Below, in pieces: positions 32,030 to 40,355 of a stretch of 44,159 bases of DNA. The translations under genes were made by a program, and so were the position numbers. Below the pieces are notes generated by a model. The model made no database searches. It was not told where the DNA came from and saw only the letters and a list, made by a program, of their open reading frames with translations. Position 1 is the stretch's first letter. Every line of letters begins with the position of its first letter. This DNA comes from Cytophagales bacterium. GTDB taxonomy: Bacteria > Bacteroidota > Bacteroidia > Cytophagales > Cyclobacteriaceae. The stretch is taken from contig JADBYK010000079.1 in NCBI GenBank assembly GCA_020403045.1, forward strand, positions 1 through 44,159, in the 5' to 3' direction.

Positions 32030-34858
32030 ATGTTTAAACAGGTGACTTTGAACACACACGTAGAAAAGCCTAAGCATTCCTTCCCTTGGCGGTGGATTGG
32101 GATGATTTTGCTCTTTTTTATTTGCAACTCAATCTTTGCACAAAATACGAAGGGAGATAAGCCGATTAGCCCGTTTCCAGGTATTTCCCAAAAATCAAAA
32201 CCGAAGAAAGAAAAAAAGATTAGGTCAGTTACCCGAGATATTTCAGGACGCAGGCTACGTACAAAGAACAAATCAGCGGCAGCAAGGGCAGTAATAGTGG
32301 CCTCTTTTCCCTATGAAGGTAGGATTTCAGGGCGGGGTGAGAGGCCGGGCAAACCAATAGGTGGACGCAGGGCTACAATTAGATCTTCGTCCGCACAAAA
32401 GGCTAGAAACAATGTTTATCCAAACAGAGGCCCTTACGTCAATAATCCATCGCGAAAACCAAGAAAGGGAGAACAGTATTTTCAGCGTAAAGATTTTCAG
32501 CGTAAAGGTCGGGTTGAAAGATTTCGTTTTCGAGAAAAATCTTCATCCGGTGCCGGACAAGCAAGCGCAAGGCGCCAAGCAACGACTAGACAGTTCTTTT
32601 CACCAAGGAAAAAAAAATTGTACTGGGTCACCTCTTCTTCAAGAGGTGAAGTAAGCTCAACAAAAGATATTTCTGGCCGACCACTTCGCAGAAAGAATTT
32701 TAGGAGCCCAAAGCCGGAAATTACACCTCAAACTGACCCCTATTACGGGCAGGGCAAATTTGGAGACAAAACTAGTGGCGAGCCGGTTTTTCCCGGCTAT
32801 ATTCCAGAAAATAGACAACGTGAGCGAGCCTGGCGCGGAGATGTTTCCAAAAAACCAATCCGAAAAAACTATTCTAAAATCCGAAATCATAATTTAAAGC
32901 AACGTTTCATTCCTTGGGAACTACCCGGCAGGAGCAAACCGGATCGAACGCCCATCGGAGTCAAGCATCCGGCTAGCGGAAGCAACTTTGGAAGTTTTCG
33001 AGGCAGACGTAAAAATTGGGAGGCAATTCGACCATTCTTGAGGCAGGGAACCGGTTATGCTGGAAATAGCAAAACCAAGCGACCTCAAAGAGGGGCTGGA
33101 AGAATCTGGAGACAGTCAAGAAATAACGGAGGTAATGCAATCGCAGTAAGGACACCTTCGACCGCTGCAGCGAAGGCAGGGTACTACCAAGGATCGAGTA
33201 AAAGATGGGAGCTTTCGACCCTTTTTCAAAGACAAGGTACCGGGTACTCTGGAGACGTAAGAAGTAGGCAAACAAAAAAGGGCGGTCTTGGGAATTCTCG
33301 AAGTGGTAAGAGTAGAGGGTTAAGAACGGGTGATGCCAACATCAACAAGAGATCTAGAAACAATGGAGGCAACGCAATAGCCGTCAGAACCCCAACATCG
33401 GATGCGGCAAAAGCAGGAACCTATAGTGGAAACTTGAAATCAGCACGAGCCCACGGCTTTAGCGATCAGGGCGAAGGATTCACTGGCTTTATTAAAGCTA
33501 AGAAACCAATCAAAGCTCATGCTAGCTTCAAGTTAAGGTCTAGAAATAATGGGGGTAACGCAATAGCGGTTCGAATACCGACATCCGGTGCTGCAAAAGC
33601 AGGAACCTATAGTGGAAACTTGAAATCAGCACAAGCCCACGGCTTTAGCGATCAGGGTGAAGGATTCACTGGCTTTATTAAAGCCAAGAAACCAATCAAA
33701 GCTCATGCTAGCTTCAAGTTAAGGTCTAGAAATAATGGGGGCAACGCGATAGCGGTTCGAATACCGACATCCGGTGCTGCAAAAGCGGGGGCGTATAGTG
33801 GAAACTTGAAATCATCAGACGTATTGACCTTACGGGACCAAGGTGAAGAGTTCACCGGTTTTCTAAAGTTGAGAAAACCAAAAAAAGGCGGACGCGGGAG
33901 TCAACGAAAGTTTTGGAATAACGATGGAAAACCAATTGATGTTCGCACTCCATTATCCAGTGACGCAAAGGCGGCTAACTATTCAGGGAAAATAAAGCAA
34001 AAGGAAGATTATGTACAGAATGAAAAAGCTTCGAGTTTATCAATAAAGAAAAAAGAGCCAAAAAAGGGAGCCTCTCAAGTGGAAGGATTGCAAGTAAAAG
34101 TGAAACAACATGACTTTGCAAAAAATCCACGCTCGGCACGTAGTTCTACCAAAAAGCGAGAACCGGAAAAAGGAGCATATGCGGCAGAAGGTCTGCAGAT
34201 AAAAGTGAAACAAGAAGACTATATTCAAAACCGTCTTGCCTCAAAAAGTTCGATAAAGAAAAGAGAGCCGGGGAAAGGTGCTTTTGCAGCAGAGGGCCTT
34301 CAAATAAAAGTGAGGCGAGGTAAATACGAAAAGAATCCAAACGCACAGCCGGGAGCACTTAGAGCCGTAGGCCCAAGTTCAGCGACCGTTAAAGCCAGCG
34401 AGTACATGGGACGTATGAAAATGATTTGGGACTACAAGCACAACCCAAACAGTAGCAAATTAGCATTGGACGTTATACGCCCGAATCGCGCGTTCGCAAA
34501 GGGCAATGAATACCAGGGGCGAACTCGTCTCACAAAAAACTATCGACATAATCCAAAGAGTAGCAAGGACGCGCTGAAAGTGATTGCGCCTGGGAAAGCC
34601 TACGCAAAGATTTCCAACTACCAAGGAAATCTAAAAATGAGCAAGCCTCATGGACGCAACTTGCATCCTGACACGAAGTTCGCCCATGGACGCATCAATA
34701 ATGTGAAGCAAGAGCGAACTATTTTGACAAACGCGAAGTTGTGGTGGTCTAGGTTATTTAAGAAGAGTGAAACCCAGCCAAATGCTGTAAAAGAAAAAGT
34801 AAGACGGCCGCGCTACGACAAAAATGAGCGCGAATTGTGGAAAGACCTTTACGATTAA
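32030..34858 (+). CDS. Large exported, very basic repeat protein
   Basis: A 942-aa protein with a signal sequence (membrane stretch about residues 22-36, ending IFAQ), then a very Lys/Arg-rich, low-complexity chain with no recognised catalytic domain. Two paralogous segments, RDISGRRLRTKNKS (about 69-82) and KDISGRPLRRKN, lie in the first part. The middle has three 62-residue repeats (441-502, 503-564, 565-626) opening RSRNNGGNAIAVR, preceded by more divergent copies. The last third has about five ~36-residue repeats of the form Y-x-x-NP-x-SS ... YQG-x-x-K. The phrase YxGxxK recurs throughout, like regularly spaced beta strands. No T9SS C-terminal domain is seen. ytxJ follows after 5 bases. 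Function unknown; binding of acidic surface polymer or nucleic acid is a guess from charge. Confidence 0.85.
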   Translation: MFKQVTLNTHVEKPKHSFPWRWIGMILLFFICNSIFAQNTKGDKPISPFPGISQKSKPKKEKKIRSVTRDISGRRLRTKNKSAAARAVIVASFPYEGRISGRGERPGKPIGGRRATIRSSSAQKARNNVYPNRGPYVNNPSRKPRKGEQYFQRKDFQRKGRVERFRFREKSSSGAGQASARRQATTRQFFSPRKKKLYWVTSSSRGEVSSTKDISGRPLRRKNFRSPKPEITPQTDPYYGQGKFGDKTSGEPVFPGYIPENRQRERAWRGDVSKKPIRKNYSKIRNHNLKQRFIPWELPGRSKPDRTPIGVKHPASGSNFGSFRGRRKNWEAIRPFLRQGTGYAGNSKTKRPQRGAGRIWRQSRNNGGNAIAVRTPSTAAAKAGYYQGSSKRWELSTLFQRQGTGYSGDVRSRQTKKGGLGNSRSGKSRGLRTGDANINKRSRNNGGNAIAVRTPTSDAAKAGTYSGNLKSARAHGFSDQGEGFTGFIKAKKPIKAHASFKLRSRNNGGNAIAVRIPTSGAAKAGTYSGNLKSAQAHGFSDQGEGFTGFIKAKKPIKAHASFKLRSRNNGGNAIAVRIPTSGAAKAGAYSGNLKSSDVLTLRDQGEEFTGFLKLRKPKKGGRGSQRKFWNNDGKPIDVRTPLSSDAKAANYSGKIKQKEDYVQNEKASSLSIKKKEPKKGASQVEGLQVKVKQHDFAKNPRSARSSTKKREPEKGAYAAEGLQIKVKQEDYIQNRLASKSSIKKREPGKGAFAAEGLQIKVRRGKYEKNPNAQPGALRAVGPSSATVKASEYMGRMKMIWDYKHNPNSSKLALDVIRPNRAFAKGNEYQGRTRLTKNYRHNPKSSKDALKVIAPGKAYAKISNYQGNLKMSKPHGRNLHPDTKFAHGRINNVKQERTILTNAKLWWSRLFKKSETQPNAVKEKVRRPRYDKNERELWKDLYD
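33350..33735 (+). repeat. 186-bp tandem DNA repeats inside the basic protein gene
   Basis: Units begin at 33350, 33536 and 33722 (AG[AG]TCTAGAAA), spaced exactly 186 bases, or 62 codons. Units 1 and 2 are nearly identical; the third unit matches over its first ~90 bases and then diverges. Near-identity in DNA, including silent sites, points to recent duplication or gene conversion. Confidence 0.9.
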
Positions 34859-34863
34859 AAAGT

Positions 34864-35217
34864 ATGAATTGGATTCATTTAGATTCTGAAGAGAAATTAA
34901 CGGAAGCAACAACCGCTTCGAGAACAAAGCCCGTTGTGCTATTTAAGCACAGCACAACCTGCTCCATTAGTAACACAGCACTCAACCGGCTGGAGCGAAA
35001 CTGGAACAGTGAAGATATTGCTGATACACAAGTCTACTACCTCGACCTACTCTCTTATCGTCAGCTATCAAGACAAATTGCAGAAAAATTTCAGGTAGAA
35101 CACCAATCGCCTCAAGTGCTGATTATACAAAATGAAAAATCAGTATACGATACCTCTCATTTTGATATCAACTACCCGACCATCAAAGCAGAAATTGAAA
35201 AATTGCTGAAAGGCTAG
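34864..35217 (+). CDS. ytxJ: Bacillithiol-system redox protein YtxJ (bacilliredoxin-like)
   Basis: A 117-aa thioredoxin-fold protein with a single active Cys33 in FKHSTTCSISNTALNRLE, the YtxJ signature. In bacillithiol-making bacteria such monothiol proteins are thought to remove bacillithiol from cysteines. The frame could begin at GTG 34837 within the preceding gene, but ATG 34864, 5 bases after that gene's stop, is the natural start. It forms an operon with the basic repeat protein; the stop abuts the convergent osmC-like stop. Confidence 0.9.
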   Translation: MNWIHLDSEEKLTEATTASRTKPVVLFKHSTTCSISNTALNRLERNWNSEDIADTQVYYLDLLSYRQLSRQIAEKFQVEHQSPQVLIIQNEKSVYDTSHFDINYPTIKAEIEKLLKG

Positions 35218-35628
35218 CTAAAATTCAAAAGAAATAGTTTGTTTCAACTCTGCTGACAGGCTCAATGCTACCGGGCAGGTGCGGGCAGCATTTTTTAGCT
35301 TTTGCTTTTGTTCCTCTGTTGCCACTAGCCCTGAATGGGTAAAATGAATTTTTATTTCAGCAATTTTTCGGGGTGAATTGGTCATCACTTTTATAATCTC
35401 AGATTTTAGGCCAGTCAGATTTACGCCTTCACGCTCAGCTACAATTCCCATGATTGTCATCATACAACTACTGAGCGCAGCGCTAACCAGATCAGTAGGA
35501 CTAAATGCCTCTCCCTTGCCATTGTTATCAACTGGCGCATCGGTAGTTATCGCATTTCCAGATCTTAGGTGGGTAGCCTTTGTACGCAAACCGCCTACAT
35601 ATTCTACCGAGGCCATCATTGTTTCCAT
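35218..35628 (-). CDS. OsmC-family peroxiredoxin
   Basis: A 136-aa OsmC/Ohr-fold protein. The two redox cysteines are Cys55 (ALSSCMMTIM) and Cys118 (ARTCPVALSL), as in OsmC, which reduce organic peroxides. ATG codons at 35628, 35619 and 35616 are all possible; the first is used. Beside ytxJ it suggests thiol/peroxide defence, though on the opposite strand. Confidence 0.92.
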   Translation of the reverse strand: METMMASVEYVGGLRTKATHLRSGNAITTDAPVDNNGKGEAFSPTDLVSAALSSCMMTIMGIVAEREGVNLTGLKSEIIKVMTNSPRKIAEIKIHFTHSGLVATEEQKQKLKNAARTCPVALSLSAELKQTISFEF

Positions 35629-35697
35629 AGTATTAAACTTTACCGTGTTTTTTTTCGTTGGCTATTTACCTTAAATTTCGGCATCCTAGCTTCAGCA

Positions 35698-36435
35698 ATG
35701 GCAAAAAAGTTACAGATAATTGGTGTCTTTCTCTTGGCCTTCGCTTTTTCAGCGATGGGACAAACCCAAGACAGCTACGAATACAACTCTGAATTTACGT
35801 GGGGTATCAACAAAAATTCTTCCGGAGGATTAATAGGTGGCTTTGTTTTTAAGAAAGCGAAGCGAATCAATGAGCGCATTTTCAAAACGTATGGATTGGA
35901 GATCATGAATGTAAAGAACCCACAAGAGGTGAGGGTGCAGTCGGGCATTACTGGCAACTCGTTTATTGCCGGAAAAAGGAATTACCTCTATGCGCTTCGC
36001 TTTCAATACGGTCGGGACATTATCCTTTTCACAAAAGCTCCTCAGCAAGGTGTGGAAATCAAAGCGGTATTGGCAGTGGGACCAAGTATCGGAATTGTGG
36101 CTCCCTACTATATCGAACGATTGGTAGACGGACAAACGTTTAATAACACGAAAAGCGAGCAGTATGATCCAAATAATCCAAATCACCAGAATAGTAGAAT
36201 ACTGGGCACAGGCTACTTGTTTCAAGGACTCGGAGATTCAAAAATTCAACTCGGTGGAAATATTAAGGCCGGTTTTAACTTTGAACTTGGTGTGGTTAAA
36301 AGTCAGGTAACAGGATTTGAGGTAGGCGTTTTGGTGGACGCCTATTTTAGCGAAGTTGTTTTAATGCCAAAGGCTGAAAACCGAGCTGTTTTTCCGACCT
36401 TTTACTTCACACTCTTCTACGGAAGCAGAAAATAA
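35698..36435 (+). CDS. Exported hypothetical protein, probable outer-membrane barrel
   Basis: A 245-aa protein with signal peptide (MAKKLQIIGVFLLAFAFSAMG, then QTQDSYEYNSEFTWGINKNS). The mature chain alternates polar and hydrophobic residues in many short stretches (LYALRFQYGRD, IQLGGNIKAGFNFELGV, GFEVGVLVDAYF) and ends FPTFYFTLFYGSRK, which fits an outer-membrane beta-barrel. I do not recognise the family. The frame extends to a GTG at 35569, but the signal peptide starts at ATG 35698. The gene is divergent from osmC. Confidence 0.75.
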   Translation: MAKKLQIIGVFLLAFAFSAMGQTQDSYEYNSEFTWGINKNSSGGLIGGFVFKKAKRINERIFKTYGLEIMNVKNPQEVRVQSGITGNSFIAGKRNYLYALRFQYGRDIILFTKAPQQGVEIKAVLAVGPSIGIVAPYYIERLVDGQTFNNTKSEQYDPNNPNHQNSRILGTGYLFQGLGDSKIQLGGNIKAGFNFELGVVKSQVTGFEVGVLVDAYFSEVVLMPKAENRAVFPTFYFTLFYGSRK

Positions 36436-36528
36436 TTTTCGGTTTTTACGCAACAAAATAAGCGGCTCATTCTAAAACCTTACGGACTAGATGCCGTAAC
36501 CACTCCATACTAATAAAACAGAAGTAGT

Positions 36529-37191
36529 ATGGAATTTAAAAAGACTCAAAAAGCAGATTTGTCGAATAAGCGTGGGCTTTTCTTTAGCATTGGCCTCGTT
36601 TCTGCCCTTTCGGTAGCCCTCATGGCTTTTGAATGGAAACAGACAGACGAAAAAGTGGATTTACTTGCAGCAAAAAGCACAAATACATTTGAGGAGATGA
36701 TTGAGGTGCCCACAACCCAGCAATTGCCGCCTCTTGCGCCCATCATTCAACAGCCAAAGATTGTCGAAGTGCCAGATGAGGAAGAGATTCAAGAAAATCT
36801 GAACATTGATTTAGATAATGAAGCACCGAGAATAGAAGTTGCTTCGGTGGTGGTTGCTGAGGCCGAGGAAGAAGTCGATGAGATTTTTACCATTGTCGAG
36901 GAATCGGCTATGCCAACCGGGGGAATGCCTGCTTTTTACAAATATCTGGTGGATAACATGAGATATCCGGCCCAAGCCAGAAGATTGGGGGTTGAAGGGA
37001 AGGTGACACTTTCTTTCGTGGTCGACAAAAATGGAAAAATCAGCGAAGTGACTGTTTTGAGGGGTATAGGCTCGGGCTGTGATGAAGAGGCCATACGTGT
37101 CATGCAAAATGCTCCCGCCTGGAAACCGGGGAAACAAAGGGGAAGAGCTGTGAAACAGCGATGTATTATGCCAATTAGCTTCAAAATGTAA
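36529..37191 (+). CDS. Energy transducer TonB-like protein, copy 1
   Basis: A 220-aa protein. One N-terminal membrane helix (about residues 17-37), an acidic/proline periplasmic linker (PTTQQLPPLAPIIQQPK, then EVPDEEEIQENL), and a C-terminal TonB_C domain (about 130-220; YPAQARRLGVEGKVTLSFVV ... GCDEEAIRVMQNAP). TonB couples inner-membrane energy from ExbB/ExbD to outer-membrane receptors such as SusC. No exbB or exbD is adjacent. It closely resembles the next gene, evidently by tandem duplication. Confidence 0.92.
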   Translation: MEFKKTQKADLSNKRGLFFSIGLVSALSVALMAFEWKQTDEKVDLLAAKSTNTFEEMIEVPTTQQLPPLAPIIQQPKIVEVPDEEEIQENLNIDLDNEAPRIEVASVVVAEAEEEVDEIFTIVEESAMPTGGMPAFYKYLVDNMRYPAQARRLGVEGKVTLSFVVDKNGKISEVTVLRGIGSGCDEEAIRVMQNAPAWKPGKQRGRAVKQRCIMPISFKM

Positions 37192-37308
37192 AAAGTAATA
37201 AAGATCCCACAATCTTTCGCTCATTCAGTTTTCAGTGTAGTAAAGCCATAAAAGGGAAAAATTTTTCTCCCTTTTAGTGACTTGATATGCACAAATGGAT
37301 TCTATTCC

Positions 37309-37316
37309 TATATTTG
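37309..37316 (+). promoter_or_regulatory. Bacteroidota -7 box before second tonB-like gene
   Basis: TATATTTG matches TAnnTTTG exactly, 19 bases before the ATG at 37336, so the second paralogue has its own promoter. Confidence 0.5.
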
Positions 37317-37335
37317 AGATCCTAAACTGATAAAA

Positions 37336-38007
37336 ATGGAAGCGAAAAAGTCAGAAAAAGCAGATTTGACAAAAAAGACAGGGCTGTATTTCAGCATAGG
37401 CCTTTTGTTAACAATGTCCCTCATCGTCATGGCCTTCGAATGGAAGAGCTACGATGAAAAATTGGACTTACTCACAAACAAAAGCACCAATACGTTTGAG
37501 GAAATGCTTGAAGTACCGCCAACAGAGCAACCACCTCCACCAGCGCCTGTTATTCAACAGCCTCAGATTGTAGAGGTTCCAGATGAAGAAGAAATTAAAG
37601 AAGACCTAAACATCAAGTTTGATGTGGAGGTAACAGAAGATACCAAAGTAGAAGCTGTGACAGTTGTTGAGGAGGTAAAGGAAGAGGTTGACGAGATTTT
37701 TTCGGTTGTTGAAGAAACCGCAACTCCAAAAGGAGGTCTTCCTGCCTTTTACAAGTATGTTGGTGACAAAATGAAATACCCTGCTCAAGCTCGCAGAATG
37801 GGTGTAGAAGGGAAGGTTTTCGTACAGTTTGTGATTGGAAAAGATGGATCCATCAATGATGTAAAGATCATTAAAGGTATTGGAGCCGGTTGTGATGAAG
37901 AAGCAGCTCGTGTGATGCAATCTGCGCCACCTTGGAATCCAGGAAAACAACGTGGTAAAGCAGTAAAGCAACGCTACACACTTCCTATTATTTTCAAACT
38001 AGGTTAG
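37336..38007 (+). CDS. Energy transducer TonB-like protein, copy 2
   Basis: A 223-aa paralogue of the preceding gene: same layout of one membrane helix (about 17-37), linker PPTEQPPPPAPVIQQPQIVE followed by an acidic stretch, and TonB_C domain (about 133-222). The linker is more proline-rich and the acidic part longer than in copy 1, so the two may reach different receptors. A separate promoter box precedes it and a terminator follows. Confidence 0.92.
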   Translation: MEAKKSEKADLTKKTGLYFSIGLLLTMSLIVMAFEWKSYDEKLDLLTNKSTNTFEEMLEVPPTEQPPPPAPVIQQPQIVEVPDEEEIKEDLNIKFDVEVTEDTKVEAVTVVEEVKEEVDEIFSVVEETATPKGGLPAFYKYVGDKMKYPAQARRMGVEGKVFVQFVIGKDGSINDVKIIKGIGAGCDEEAARVMQSAPPWNPGKQRGKAVKQRYTLPIIFKLG

Positions 38008-38030
38008 GCTCGATTTTTTTTTGAAAAGTT

Positions 38031-38060
38031 AAAAAGCTCCACTAATGTGGGGCTTTTTAT
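38031..38060. terminator. Bidirectional terminator
   Basis: AAAAAGC-TCCAC-TAAT-GTGGG-GCTTTTT: a stem with A-run on one side and T-run on the other. Serves the second tonB-like gene (+) and the chrA gene (-), whose stop codon lies inside its T-run. Confidence 0.85.
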
Positions 38061-39253
38061 TTTAGTACGAAACCCAAAATCAAACCGACCAGTATCACTG
38101 CCCATGTCGGTATCTTAGTAAAAGCCACTAAACAGAAAGAGGCGATTGTAAACGTTACGTTTAACAAATTGGCTTGGAGTGGTTGAAACAATAAAACAGC
38201 TGCAGCGGCAACCAGTCCTGCGCTGGCTGCATTAATGCCTTCAAGTGAAGCTCTTATCGGCCTGTACTTTTTTAGGCTATCCCAAATGCCAGTCATAAAA
38301 AAAATAAGAAAAGTACCCGGCAAGAATATGCCCGCTGCTGACATTAAAGCACCGAAAATTGCTCCGCCAGTTCCTCCTTCCCGCATGGCCAGGCTTCCAA
38401 TGTAGGCAGCAAACGAAAACACCGGTCCGGGCAATGATTGAGCAAGCGCATAACCGGAAAGAAACTCCTCGTGCGTGAGGTATTGCTTAGGTGCATATTG
38501 AACAAACTCCGTATAAAGCAACGGAGTCAAAACCTGACCTCCTCCAAAAATCAAGCTTCCGTTGCGATAAAAGTTTTCAAATAAGCGAATGGGCAAAAAA
38601 GGAGGATTTGATTTGGTGACACTTCCCAATACAGCCGCCAGCACGAGTACACCGAGCCAAAGCAAAAAATTAGCCCATCGGACTTCAAATTTCTTTTTTG
38701 CTTCTCTTGGATGTGCCTTGTAGTTAAAAGCTGTCAAAGAACCCGCAATCAATAGTGTGACCGGAAAAACGAAGGGTGTATTAATAAAATAGGCGGCTAC
38801 GCCAGCGCCAATCATGATTAACGCAGCTCTAAATCGGGTGATGGATTTTAAGCCAATTGAATAGGCGGCATAAGCGACCAGCCCAACGGCCATGGGTTGT
38901 ATAAACCGGGTAAAGGCCAATGAAATATTCTTCGATTCAAAACTCCCAATCAACAGACCAGCAACGGTCATGATGGTCACTGACGGCAACATCCAAATCA
39001 GCAATGTCAGGTAGGCCAAGCCTGGCCCCCCCAATCTGTAACCAACAGCAGAGATAGTTTGAGTAGATGTGGGACCTGGCAAGACCTGACAAAGTGCATT
39101 TAACTCCAACAGGTCGGCCTCCGTAACATAGTTCTTCTTCTTGGCCAAGACATTCTGAAAATGGGCAAGGTGAGCCTGAGGCCCTCCAAAGCTAGACACA
39201 GACAGCAGTAAAACGTCTTTTAAAAAACCACGATAAGAAATATGCTTGGCCAA
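38057..39253 (-). CDS. chrA: Chromate transporter ChrA
   Basis: A 398-aa long-chain CHR-family transporter with two homologous halves of about six helices. First half: SVSSFGGPQAHLAHF and QVLPGPTSTQTISAVGYRLGG. Second half: LIFGGGQVLTPLLYTEFV and LAQSLPGPVFSFAAYIG. ChrA proteins export chromate; many homologues occur in genomes without evident chromate exposure. Translation must start at TTG (39253), or an upstream ATC, since no ATG lies near the family N-terminus. It begins 6 bases after the stop of the oxygenase gene, so they share a transcript. Confidence 0.93.
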   Translation of the reverse strand: MAKHISYRGFLKDVLLLSVSSFGGPQAHLAHFQNVLAKKKNYVTEADLLELNALCQVLPGPTSTQTISAVGYRLGGPGLAYLTLLIWMLPSVTIMTVAGLLIGSFESKNISLAFTRFIQPMAVGLVAYAAYSIGLKSITRFRAALIMIGAGVAAYFINTPFVFPVTLLIAGSLTAFNYKAHPREAKKKFEVRWANFLLWLGVLVLAAVLGSVTKSNPPFLPIRLFENFYRNGSLIFGGGQVLTPLLYTEFVQYAPKQYLTHEEFLSGYALAQSLPGPVFSFAAYIGSLAMREGGTGGAIFGALMSAAGIFLPGTFLIFFMTGIWDSLKKYRPIRASLEGINAASAGLVAAAAVLLFQPLQANLLNVTFTIASFCLVAFTKIPTWAVILVGLILGFVLK

Positions 39254-39259
39254 GTTGAT

Positions 39260-40231
39260 TTACTTCTTCAAACCAATTTCGCGCAAGCGCTGATTCAGGA
39301 AATCGCCAGCAGAAATATCATCCCATAACTTGGGGTTTGCCTCGTCCACGCAACTGGTCAACGCAGACAAACTCATCTCTGAGCGGGGATGCATAAAAAA
39401 AGGAATAGAATACCTTGGCTTGTTCATTTGACTGCGCGGTGGATTAACCACGCGATGTATAGTCGATTTCAACTTCTTGTTAGTCAACCGCTCAAGCATA
39501 TCTCCCACATTTACAACCAATTGTTCTGGCAATGCCGTTATGGGTATCCACTTTCCGTCACGTCTCAATACTTGCAGTCCATCTGCGCTGGCGCCCATTA
39601 GAAGTGTAATCAAATTGATATCGCCATGTTCCGCTGCACGTACTGCATCCGCTGGAACGGCATCGGGATTCTCGATAGGAAAATAATGGATTGGGCGAAG
39701 AATACTATTGCCGTGTCTTACCTTTTGATCAAAGTAATCTTCCGGCAACTGAAGATAGAGAGCAATTGCTCTCAACATCTGCACCCCTGTTCGTTCAAGT
39801 CGTTGATAAACCTCCAGCGCTACCGACTGAAACTCGGGCAACTCGGCAGGCCAAATATTATCAGGATACTCCTTTTTAATTGGATCTCCATCTAACACTT
39901 CCTGGCCTACGTGATAAAACTCTTTCAAGTCACCTGTATTGCGCCCCTTCGCATGTTCTTTGCCCTTGCCAATGTAGCCTCGCTGGCCCGCTAGCCCCTC
40001 TATTTCATATCGTTGTTTGACAGAATCAGGCAACGCAAAAAACTTCTTGATCACTTCATATAATCGAGCCGATAAATCATCCGTGAGGTAATGATTTCGG
40101 ATCGCCACAAAGCCAATGTTGTTGTAGGCAGCACCCAGGTCGGCCACAAATTTCTTTCTCTTGATAGGGTCACTGCCTGTAAAATCGGCCAAATCCAAAG
40201 AGGGTACTTGATCGTATAATATGCCAGTCAT
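39260..40231 (-). CDS. 2-oxoglutarate/Fe(II) oxygenase, isopenicillin-N-synthase-like
   Basis: A 323-aa non-haem iron oxygenase of the DIOX_N + 2OG-FeII_Oxy type. Iron ligands His202 and Asp204 (EHGDINLITLL) and His259 (STIHRVVNP); the 2OG-binding Arg273 and Ser275 are in RYSIPFF. Bacterial relatives act on varied small molecules, and the substrate here is unknown. The frame begins at TTG 40255, but ATG 40231 (MTGILYDQVPSLDL) is the likely start. First gene of a two-gene unit with chrA. Confidence 0.93.
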   Translation of the reverse strand: MTGILYDQVPSLDLADFTGSDPIKRKKFVADLGAAYNNIGFVAIRNHYLTDDLSARLYEVIKKFFALPDSVKQRYEIEGLAGQRGYIGKGKEHAKGRNTGDLKEFYHVGQEVLDGDPIKKEYPDNIWPAELPEFQSVALEVYQRLERTGVQMLRAIALYLQLPEDYFDQKVRHGNSILRPIHYFPIENPDAVPADAVRAAEHGDINLITLLMGASADGLQVLRRDGKWIPITALPEQLVVNVGDMLERLTNKKLKSTIHRVVNPPRSQMNKPRYSIPFFMHPRSEMSLSALTSCVDEANPKLWDDISAGDFLNQRLREIGLKK

Positions 40232-40355
40232 AGCAGGTTGGGTTGTGTAATGCAAGCTATATATTTTTTAAGTAAATTTAGGATATCAAAAATTGTAAGG
40301 TTGGCTATTAGCCATCCTAGGTTATTTTCTGTTTTTACATAAAACCATTGAAAAG

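Noticed and set aside
33350-33735. Possible CRISPR-like array
   Set aside because: The repeats are 186 bases, contiguous with no spacers, and lie in frame within a gene, so they are protein repeats.
32030-34858. T9SS-secreted adhesin
   Set aside because: No type A or B C-terminal sorting domain is visible at the end (RPRYDKNERELWKDLYD), and no adhesin domains are seen.
40302-40314. Hairpin TGGCT-ATT-AGCCA before the SOD gene
   Set aside because: Only a 5-bp stem with no T-run or second copy; too weak to call.
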